A stretch of 64,000 nucleotides of DNA from the NCBI GenBank assembly GCA_914767885.1, contig CAJZBQ010000002.1:372001-436000 (forward strand). The letters are read 5' to 3'. Below, in pieces: positions 11,801 to 20,254 of the stretch. Source of the stretch: Blepharisma stoltei. Taxonomy: Eukaryota; Ciliophora; Heterotrichea; Heterotrichida; Blepharismidae. A program made the position numbers and the translations under genes. Each line of letters starts with the position of its first letter. Position 1 is the stretch's first letter. Under the pieces are notes generated by a model. That model worked only from the letters and a program-made list of their open reading frames with translations, did no database searches and had not been told where the DNA came from.

Positions 11801-12103
11801 GGCTTGCTTGAAGATATTCATATGTGCTATGATGGACAGTCAGCCAGAAAGAAAAGCCAGTCCAGCTCAGTGCCCTACATTGGCAAATCATCAGAGACTC
11901 GCCCTTTGAGTAATAAAAAAATTTCATTCCTTCTCAGAATTCCTAAAACTCAGGAAACTACTCCATTAGATTCGCCAAGGCGTGGATTCCAAACAAATAG
12001 GATGGACCTGAGCTCAAGCAGAAGAGGAATCTTAACTAAAAGCTATACAGAGCGAGGGACTGATGAAAACAGTAATAATCTATTTAAATCTAAGTTAAAT
12101 TAA
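8860..12103 (+). CDS. Multi calponin-homology-like domain protein, interrupted by three IESs
   Basis: Starts MDKKEAK, then a 17-nt intron (8881-8897), then at least four CH-like segments: IIDWINSQD...IIVGDIVAAM; NIISWIEELR...GVILCDIINRNEG with closing WGILEDIKNFY; EWLMALNLDFE...GVTFCQLLYVVEG; ILEWLRELKVLPYPSCSIRDVMQL with closing IILGLLEDIHM. CH domains bind actin or microtubules; the repeated pattern of Trp, (I/V)xxGxxxC and a closing aromatic helix is what I rely on. A 15-nt intron lies at 9437-9451. TGA=Trp is needed at about eight places. Removing IESs 9182-9382, 10440-10826 and 11416-11690 joins IIKEL-STISS, SFA-Y-NKNF and SQSSL-SNIRKAL in frame. The C-terminus is Ser/Arg-rich and disordered. 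Likely cytoskeletal; no specific orthologue assigned. Confidence 0.72.
9182..9382 (+). mobile_element. Degenerate MITE-IES (201 bp) in the CH-domain gene
   Basis: Ends read TACTCTCTCTATTGGTTAGC and GTTCACTAATCAAGATAATAGTTA, decayed versions of the common MITE ends. Removal keeps the CH-domain frame. Confidence 0.68.
10440..10826 (+). mobile_element. Full-length MITE-IES (387 bp)
   Basis: Near-intact copy: poly-C cap, CTCCGTGAGCGAACAAAACC, a second direct CTCCGTGAGTGAAC about 45 bp inside, an AT-rich core, and at the right end an inverted pair GTGAGCGAACAAAA / TTTTGTTCGCTCAC with a poly-G cap. Bounded by TA; removal joins SFA-YNKNF. Confidence 0.88.
11416..11690 (+). mobile_element. MITE-IES (275 bp), CTTGATCGAA end family
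   Basis: Left end TAAATCCCCATCCTTAATCG, right end complement TTATCCCCATAATCCTTGAC, with an internal CTTGATCGAAACGATGG block. It matches the end family of 42126-42638. Removal joins QSS-L-SNIRKAL in frame. Confidence 0.8.
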
Positions 12104-13248
12104 GCGAAAGTGACTGCAGATTGGTTTCTTCTGATTTTCCAGATCTCAGCCATCCCTCTTGACACCTTTGTCTGTTGCAGAGCTTCCTTTTCTACCTTAT
12201 GATCGCTTGGTTTTCCAGAAACTCCAGTGTCTCTATATTGCAGAGCATAATTATACTGCAAAAGAGAGCCTGCATTATCAGGTCTGTCTAAGACAACCTT
12301 TTTCTTAGGCTTTTCTTGTTGTGCAGCCCCTGCTCTATCGTCAAATATATTACTTCTCATTTTTTCGTAATACAATGATTTCCTTGTAGGTGTTTCTTCA
12401 ATAGGTTTTTTGTCTTGGGACAATAATTCTCCTAGTGAAGATTGTGGCTGTCCTTTGCCTCTAACTTTGGGCTGTTGCACTTCTAAATCAGCTGAATCTT
12501 GAGTGATAGGATTTCTCTCTGGAGGCTGGTAAACTGATTTTTTCAGCGAAATCGGCTGCTCATAAGTTTCACTTGTCTGTTGAGGTATAACTTTTCGCGA
12601 TGGCACAAAGTCACCTGGAGTTTCATAACTCCCCCCTTCCATGAGTGAACAAAAAATTTTGTTCACTCACGGTGGGACGCGCTTTAAAAACATTTATATA
12701 TAAATTTTATAGAAAATACTTTTTTTTTCGAAATTTAAAAAAATACTATTTCGCAAAAATTGGAAAGCAAATATTAATGTAATTTATAAAATTTATGTTT
12801 TAAAAAGCAATTCGTTTAAAATTAAACAGAATTAGCTCTAGATATCATTATGCTAATTATCGCTTATATATCAAAATATTTTTCCATAAAAAATTTTTTT
12901 ATTAAAAAAAATTTTTGTTCACTCACTGAGGTTGGTTTTTGGGCAAAAAATAGCGATTTTTCTAATGGTTTTGTTCACTCACAGAGGGAGGGAATAAGAA
13001 AATGCAAAGGAGTCCCACTGCTTGTTAGAATAAGAAGCGCGAGCAATCCCTCGAGGTCTGTCACTTAGTTGCTTAGAAGCTTCCATATATGAAGGAACCG
13101 ACGATCTAGATTTAGATGCAGGTGCTTCATCAAGCGTGTCAGGCACCAATGGGTTGCGATATGGCTGATTGTTATCTCGAGGTTTTGGAGGAGAAGAGAG
13201 CATCGTGTGCATCTCTTTATAAAGGTTTAGTTGGTATATGTCGCTCAT
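12100..13248 (-). CDS. Disordered protein sharing an N-terminal motif with the gene at 16409-17719
   Basis: ATG at 13248; about 260 residues after removal of the MITE-IES 12626-12994 (joins FAFS-Y-ETPGDF). Low complexity, Pro/Gln/Lys-rich, without an enzymatic domain. The N-terminal block MLSSPPKP...DEAPASKSRSSVPSYMEASKQL.DRP...SNKQ matches MLNSPSKP...EEAPYKFKSSVPDYMELSRQLNERP...SNKQ of the second gene upstream, so the two are related by duplication or shuffling. Its stop (12100-12102) overlaps the stop of the convergent CH-domain gene (12101-12103). Only 10 bp separate its start from the next gene's stop. Confidence 0.65.
12626..12994 (-). mobile_element. Full-length MITE-IES (369 bp), reverse orientation
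   Basis: Reverse-oriented copy of the element at 10440: left end TAACTCCCCCCTTCCATGAG with the inverted pair, right end GTTTTGTTCACTCACAGAGG. TA-to-TA removal restores the minus-strand frame. Confidence 0.87.
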
Positions 13249-13258
13249 ATTAAGATTA

Positions 13259-16200
13259 TTATTTATTAGTAGAAAATGTCATAGATTTTGAAGGAAGTTC
13301 ATTGAGAAGCTGGAGAATTGCGGATGAAACCATTTTTTTCGACCTTTCGTGGGTGACCCATTTGGTGGATTTTACTAGTGTCCCGTCCCAGCGGTATGCG
13401 CTGTCTGGAACTGGCCTGAGGTTATATTTCAAAAATGGGGGTGGGTTTGCCCATCTTGCTTGCTGCGCAGAAAGTCCTCTGCCTATGGTTGATATGAGTT
13501 CTTGGGAAACTTTGGGAAACTTATTTTGGATTAGGATATCTGGATAATCAGGATGTGAAAGATTTTTTTCATACTCTTCAAGGCCAAAGTGTCTGAAATA
13601 TCTCTGATTGTCAATTTTATTTTGCCCTGGATAAGGCCCTTCTGGAGGTACATAAGTGATATCAATTTTATATAGGTTTTCTAAGTGTAGAGTAAGCTCA
13701 TAGTCTAATCGTTCAGCTTCATAAGTGACGAATTTTACTTCTTCTGTAGCTTTGCTGACTATATCTTTAAATGCTCCTCTGCCTGTTCTTATTGAATTGT
13801 CTCTTGAGGCAATTATTTGTCTTCTTCGGTCATCTAGCTCTCTCATTGCAAGAGAGGTTTTCCAAGCCTGTCAAAAGCTGAATAAGAAGTATTCCATCTT
13901 TAAAAGGGATATCCCTTTAATCCCTACATCTCCTTGGTAATTTTTAATAAAGCCATCGTGAAGTGACTCAAGCATCGCATCATATTCATCCGCATTCATA
14001 CATAATAAAAGCAGCTGCCTATCTAATTTTTTCAAATAAAGATTTAGAAGCCAAATTATATTTGCTGCCATATGTCTTTTATGGTATTTTGCAGGCTGAA
14101 CATCTACGAGAGCAATCTCCTTTAAGTCAATTTTAGCTGTATCTTGTCCACGAAGCTCAGCTAAAAGGCTTCTTTGCTGGTCAATATTTTTCCCAATATT
14201 TTTCGCAAGATCTCTAGCTTCTTTTTGATGAGAAAAAATTCTGAGATTTATATAGTCCACAATTTCAGGAACCAAAGCTACGTTAGACATTGCTCGTGAT
14301 TCTTGGAATGCAAAACTTTCTAAAATCTCAATAAGCGTTTTTTCAATGCTTTGGGCTTTATTTGCAGGGATATAATTTTCCCAGCCAATTTTTAAGTCAT
14401 TTAAGGCATTCATATACTTTTGCCTTTCTAGCTCCCAAAAGGTAATGTCATCTAAAATCCCTAAGATTGCACCTTTCCCGTCCCAATATAAAGGTCCACA
14501 GTCTTCTACTATGTCACAGCGAATGTTTTCTATTTTTTCTGCTAATAGAGCAAGATTTCTGCCCCACATAAATACAGATATAGATCCCCTTGGCTGGTCA
14601 AGTAGCGCCGCATTTTTTGCTCTTTCCCGATCTCTGTTTTTCTTCATTACTTCAGAGACTTCATATAAAAAGACATCACCTTTATACTGCTCATTAGTGA
14701 AAACGCGAGAAACTTCAATTTCGGGGTCATTTGGTTCAATTATATATTGAAAATAGCTTGGCACAATCTCAGGATCCATTTTTCTGATTTGTTTATAGTA
14801 TCATTTCGTAATTTCATATTCATTTATCAAAGAAAGCCGGTCTTCAAGAGAGTCTTTTCCTTCAAGTGAGCCAATTCTTCTAATCCTCACTTCGGAAAAA
14901 CCTATTTTTGACTTCATTTTGTATGAAGTGTGTGGAAAGTCACATGTAATTAAAACTGGCTGGATCGTCTCAATTATAGGTTCTTCTCCAATTGTCGTCA
15001 AACAACAATATCTTAGTACCTCATTTTTTACATTATCTGGAGCTTGAAGTAGGATTTCTCCTGAAAATGAAGCGAGGTTAGGACAAATCATCCTGATGAT
15101 ATCTTGCTTGTTTTGTGAGCCAATCACCATCTCAAAAAGACTATTTAAGTGCTGAGGGCCTAAAGGCTGAGAAACCAAGGCTTTATAATCCAAAGCAGAA
15201 ATGACTTCTTCGAATGCTGCTTTTTTAGTTATAAATAAATATTGGCTGGCTTCAGATACCACATGGTATTTTATGATACTAAACTGCATATCTTTGATTA
15301 GCTCTAGAGCGTCCTCTTTTAATGTAAGAGCTTCTGGCTTGAAGCTTACAACCAGCTCTGAGTAGTTTTGGAGATCAGGGAAAAAACAATCAATTTGAGA
15401 TTCAGCTGCTTCTATAGACTCACTGCATTCTGCGAGAACATTGAAAGAACGTGAAAACTCTCTCATTCTTTCTATTTCGCTCGCTCGTTTATAAAAGTTT
15501 GGCCGATCAGACATAAATTCATTTCCACTAATTTCTGTTTCAGCTATTGCATCGAGATCTATCAACTCATTGATACTAGAAAAGGGCCACATATTAAAAA
15601 GGCCACTTTCTCCATTACTTGGAACTGTGATGATGTCTTCTCTTATAAACCTGTTTTCTTGGACTTTTTCAAAGCCTTCTTCCTCTTCCAGCTTGATATG
15701 AAAAGGGTTTATCAGTTCTTTTTCTCTCCAAAAGCTGAGTTTTTCAACTCCTAGCAAGCGTTTTTCTGATCTTTTTCTACCAAATCTACAGCCATCTGAA
15801 AGAATTTTAGCATTTTCTATAGCACCAAATTTCGACATGGCCACTATGTGAGTTTCTCCTTCCAGCATATAATTAAGATAATCCTGTTCAGACTCAGGGG
15901 TCATGCTTATCGTGCTTCTTTTTAACAGCATTGCTTCTTCAATTGTTAATTTTTTATAGGTTTCTCTTAATATGACAAAATAATTACTTTTGAAAATGCT
16001 GATTAGTACTTTGTCAAGACCTGATCGAACTGCTAAAGGCCGAAATGCAATAATGGTTCTAGATGTAGATGATAGCTGAATCCCTCTTTAAATTGGACAA
16101 AAAATGTTTAGATGAAAGGAATATTTTTTTTTTAAAATTAAAATTTATTGATTTCAAAATATTTAAATAATATTCAATATCACTGCTCTTTTAAAATAGT

Positions 16201-16386
16201 GTAATTTATAGTAAATATATAAGTCTTATGGCATTAAATTTGATATCAAAGCTATTTGCATAAATTTATTTTTTAAAAAAATTTGGTTTTCAATTTAAAT
16301 TAGTTAATTTAACAAAATGGAAAATTTTAAAGATATTGGTTCCAATTTAAACGGGGGAGTGGGGAAAAAATATTTATATAGCTCAT
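13259..16386 (-). CDS. Large protein with two nucleoside-diphosphate-kinase-like segments
   Basis: One frame of about 940 residues once TGA=Trp (TKWYYKQ, SFWQAWK) and the IES 16073-16374 is removed, which gives the start MSYISSTSRTIIAF. Residues 8-60 (TIIAFRPLAVRSGLDKVLISIFKSNYFVILRE) and about 220-330 (LVVSFKPEALTLKEDALELI...) have the β1-α pattern of NDPK domains (canonical TLALIKPDAV). The second reads FKPEA where active NDPKs have IKPDA; I could not find the catalytic His motif, so enzymatic activity is doubtful. The last 500 residues are conserved-looking but unrecognised. Multi-NDPK proteins of this kind are often axonemal (NME5/NME8 class); that role is inference. Confidence 0.55.
16073..16374 (-). 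mobile_element. IES (302 bp), TTTAAATTGGA end family, at codon 4 of the NDPK-like gene
   Basis: Left end CCCTCTTTAAATTGGAC and right end GGTTCCAATTTAAACGGGGG are inverted copies. TA-to-TA removal links an ATG at 16386 to the long open frame. Without it the gene has no start codon in register. Confidence 0.7.
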
Positions 16387-16408
16387 AAGCTTCTTTTTCT
16401 GAAGTAAA

Positions 16409-17719
16409 TCAAAATGATTCGGTAGAAAAAGGGTTCATTGAAAGCAGAAATGGTACACCAGCTTTGCCAGCAGCAATCCCAAATAATTTCGAATCAGTAT
16501 TACTCGACAGCAAATACCTCATAAATGCATTTACCTTTGGTTTTTCCATGATTTTTGCTAGAACTTGCTCCATAGCTTGATTTTCTGTTTTTTTACAGAC
16601 GCTAGAAATAGCAACATGCCCATTAAACGAAAGTATGTCAATTAATTTTTCAAGGTTCTGTTCATTTGGGTTTCCATTCTCATCTCCATATGATTTTCCT
16701 TTCAAAATATTGCTTTGCTTTTGAAAAAAGGCTAAAATAGGGTCTAAATCTTCAACTTCTTGTGCTTTTTCTTCTCCAGGAATCATCAAAATGCAAGAAT
16801 GCTTAACTGCAAACACTTCTGGGAAAAACAGACAAGTATCTGTTAATCCTTGCACTGAATTTTTGCTTGCATAAACCAGTTTAAATGCTTTAGGTATCAG
16901 CTCTGCAGCTGCTTTCATGAATTTATTGAACTGTACTTGGCTATTTACATAAGAAGTTGATGATATGCAGAGTAAAAGGTAAGGATCATTTAATTTGTCA
17001 TTCAATACAGTAGCTCTTGTTTTATTAAGATTTTGCAACATTGACGAGTTCCGGGTTAGAGTACTTGTAAGCATACTTTGAAGTGGCTGAAAAGCTTGAG
17101 TCACAGGCCTTGAGCCATATAAATTTATTTGCTGAAATTCTTCTTGCAGAAGGACTTTCACGCATCTTGAAATAACCCGGAAACCTCCATACTGCAGAAT
17201 AAGAAACAAATCTTCCTCCTGGTCTTCTAATACCTGCCTTTGTTCGTCTAGAAGTGAATAATTCAGCTCAAAAACTGCAACTATCCCTTGATAATTCAAG
17301 TGGTCTTCTTTTAATAAATATTTGCGAAGGCCTTCTTTCAAATAATTAGGGAAAACTAAAGGTTTGCGATTTTCTGAAATTTGTGACATTAAATTCCATT
17401 CTTGAGGCTGGAGAATTGATTTTTTTGACTCTTCTTGTATTGGGTTTTGAGGTATCCAAGTTTTTGATTGTGTGGAGCTTTGAAGAGAATTAGGCGCTTC
17501 TAATTGTTTATTAGAGAAAGAATTAAGCCTATGGGGTCTTTCATTGAGTTGTCTTGAGAGTTCCATATAATCAGGAACTGATGATTTAAATTTGTATGGT
17601 GCCTCTTCTTCAATGGTTCCAGGAATTGAAAGTAGAGTTTGTTCCTCAGGTTTAGAAGGAGAGTTAAGCATTTTCTTTATTTCAGCAGAAAGATCTTGTT
17701 CGCGTGTGCTTTTCATCAA
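16409..17719 (-). CDS. Conserved-looking hypothetical protein, 436 residues
   Basis: Single uninterrupted frame, start MMKSTREQDL. The first about 75 residues share the motif described for 12100-13248. Residues 150-436 look globular (alternating helices, PYLLLCISSTSYVNSQVQ, HVAISSVCKKTENQAMEQVL) and resemble no family I recognise. It ends 22 bp before the start of the NDPK-like gene; whether the three minus-strand genes form one expression unit cannot be told from sequence. Confidence 0.6.
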   Translation of the reverse strand: MMKSTREQDLSAEIKKMLNSPSKPEEQTLLSIPGTIEEEAPYKFKSSVPDYMELSRQLNERPHRLNSFSNKQLEAPNSLQSSTQSKTWIPQNPIQEESKKSILQPQEWNLMSQISENRKPLVFPNYLKEGLRKYLLKEDHLNYQGIVAVFELNYSLLDEQRQVLEDQEEDLFLILQYGGFRVISRCVKVLLQEEFQQINLYGSRPVTQAFQPLQSMLTSTLTRNSSMLQNLNKTRATVLNDKLNDPYLLLCISSTSYVNSQVQFNKFMKAAAELIPKAFKLVYASKNSVQGLTDTCLFFPEVFAVKHSCILMIPGEEKAQEVEDLDPILAFFQKQSNILKGKSYGDENGNPNEQNLEKLIDILSFNGHVAISSVCKKTENQAMEQVLAKIMEKPKVNAFMRYLLSSNTDSKLFGIAAGKAGVPFLLSMNPFSTESF

Positions 17720-17841
17720 AATTATTTTATTAATTATAGCTACCGGGCAATGATGAATTCGAGAGAGTGCATTTTTATTCTACTTAAAAGTTATTGCAGA
17801 TTTATCAAAGGATTAAATTAATAATGATACTTATAAACTCT

Positions 17842-19089
17842 TTAATTATCTATTCTATTCAATTCACACTCTGCAACAGCTTTGAAAAAATAATCTGGGT
17901 CAATTATTGCTTTATATGGATCGCACCTAAAAATGAACTTATTGATTACCTTTTCAAACGGAAGCGATTCTCTATTTTCTATATTTCGAACATCCAGGAT
18001 GCTTTCAGAGTCATTTCCGATTTTATCATCAAAAAATATTTGATGGACCGAGGTTATTGTTTCATCAATTAAAAAGAGCTTTCCGCATTTAGGGTCTTTT
18101 TGGTTTTGCTTTCAATATGAGTAATCATCAATAAAAGCAAAAGATGAAGACTCATTAATTTTATTAAATAGCATATTGTATGAATTTGATGAATTGCCAA
18201 TGATCTCGAAGCTGATATTATTTCCTGAAATTGATGGCTCAGAGATTGATTGGCCAAGAGAACCTATTAAAACTCTGCAATCAGTTTCTGAGTTCCTTTT
18301 TATGCATCCTATATTATTGTTGTTGATAGTCAAATTTCTTGTTCCTAATTCTCCATTCGATATAAATTTTTCTGTTTTATTTTTTCCATTATATAATGGA
18401 TGCTTTCCATTGCAAAATAAATTAAATTCATTGATTACCTCTTCCATATCATTTCCAAAAGTGCGAAAAACTATAGAAAATTCCCTTTGACATGCACTCA
18501 ATGATCTGATCAAATTAAAAAAAGAAGGAATTAAGAAATAGTTTCCTTCTCTGAATAGTCTCTTTACAAGTTCTTTGTCATTTCTTGACATATCTCTATC
18601 ATCTATTTCTTGATTGTTATTATAATCAATTCCAAGATGATAAACCCTCCGAATATCTTCAGGAATGGTCAAGCACGATTTCATATTTTCATAAAATTGT
18701 CTAAATATTTCTCCTGAGTGTCCAGGCAAGATAAATTGTTCGATTAAATTGAGATATACCTGGACTTGATTATTATTTCATGACTTGCGAAGCTCGATAT
18801 TCGGCTCTTCTTTTTCAGTTATAAAAGGAGTAGCTCTGTCAGCAAATTCTCTAGCTATCCTTTACTCATATGAAATCATGCTATCATCAGGTCTAGATAA
18901 AAATGGTTCTGTCACAGCAAAATTCCACACCCCATTTTCAGCAATTCCTCAGCACTGAGTGGCTAAAATTCTTTTTATCTGCATAAAGAATACTGAAAAA
19001 TCAAATGAATATCCTTGTGCATCATCCTTCATAATAATGGTATTGTTTATATCCATATGAAGTATCAGTTTCGGCTTCTGAAATTCCAT
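17842..19089 (-). CDS. HAD-like protein (MDINNTI family)
   Basis: ATG at 19089 gives MEFQKPKLILHMDINNTIIMKDDAQG. The hydrophobic strand plus DINNTI corresponds to the first motif of a widespread protist family (FDINKTI) distantly like HAD phosphatases (DxDxT). A 15-nt intron (18851-18865, GTAAAGGATAGCTAG on the coding strand) joins SYE to EFADRA. TGA=Trp is used at several sites, including DDYSYWKQN, which carries the frame past 18112 to the TAA at 17842. About 405 residues. The first Asp is present, but the DxD spacing is DIN rather than DxD, so phosphatase activity is uncertain. Confidence 0.6.
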
Positions 19090-19117
19090 TTTATTTTACA
19101 GTTATATTAGCATAAAT

Positions 19118-19855
19118 TTAAAGAAATTCGGTGCTCATTTTTACATCAATTGTCTTCTTCGGAATAAATTTGGTTTCTATTGATATAATTGGCTTATCTA
19201 TATCTGAATACTTTTCGAAAGTCGAAGTTTCTGCTGACTTGTTTGGTTTAGGAGCTAGTTCTGGATATTTAGAGTGGAATTTTGACGATGTTGATACAAC
19301 TGAAGGTGGGTCTAGCTTTTGATCAATTGCTGCAAACGGTGACGGACTTCTCTTAATCATCTTATAAGAGAAAAACCTTCTTTTCGAGCTCCTTTCGATT
19401 TTCTGCATTTTTGGCTTGTCTTCGCTTAAAATTAAATTTGTTTTCTGTATTATTTTTGCTCAAGAGGAGTCAAATGATTTCATTCTTTTGACTGAGTCTT
19501 GGCTTGGCTTTGATTTAATGCTTCTAAAGCTACATTGCATGCTTTGCAAATCCTTTCTTTCTGAGCTCAGCATCCCTCTAATAGTGAACTTCCCATCACT
19601 ATGCTTAAGTGTGCTATCGTGAGCATGGTTTTCATAAACATTTTTTCATTGTCCTTTAAATTTCAAACTTCCGTCAGCTATTGAAAAAGACTTATTTGTG
19701 GGTATTTGACTACTTGCATAATTTTCTATGTATGGGAAGTATTCTTTCTGAGTCTTCGCTCTTGTTTGAGACGTCCTTTGGGATTGAATTTTTTTAATGA
19801 TGAGAGGGACATCAAGTTTTGGATTTATAATGTCGGCCCTTACACACTTGTCCAT
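19118..19855 (-). CDS. Basic, Ser/Lys-rich hypothetical protein
   Basis: 245 residues from ATG at 19855 with two TGA=Trp codons (KGQWKNVYE and DSSWAKII). No domain is recognised; composition is low-complexity with SPSPF and many Lys/Ser, as in cytoskeleton-associated or regulated disordered proteins. It ends 28 bp from the start of the HAD-like gene. Confidence 0.5.
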
Positions 19856-20254
19856 TATTTATAGCAATTTGTTTAATATGCTAGTTGATAAAGAGAATAA
19901 ATTTGAAATATTGAAATTAATTAATAGTAAGGATCTGCTTCAGAACCTATTAATCATCTGATGTTTGGCTTGTCGCTTTATATATATTCAAGTTAGAAAT
20001 TAAATTTATAAATTTATTATAGTATGTTAGGCAAATTAAGGCTACACTAAATGCCTATCCTGCTTGACTTTGAAATAAATGCATTTTTATAATTCTAATT
20101 GGCGCAGACACATATGATTTACATCTTAAAGCCTGTTTTAAGGATATAGTCTTTTTTAGGTTTCGTTATACAGACATTTATCTATCCATTTAGTTTCTCA
20201 GGAGGAAGGTGCCTGTAATTTACTCATAAAGTAACATCACATTTTATTTTAAAT
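19856..20254. other. Intergenic, nothing recognised
   Basis: About 400 bp of AT-rich spacer between two minus-strand genes; no open frame, repeat or hairpin of note. Confidence 0.3.
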
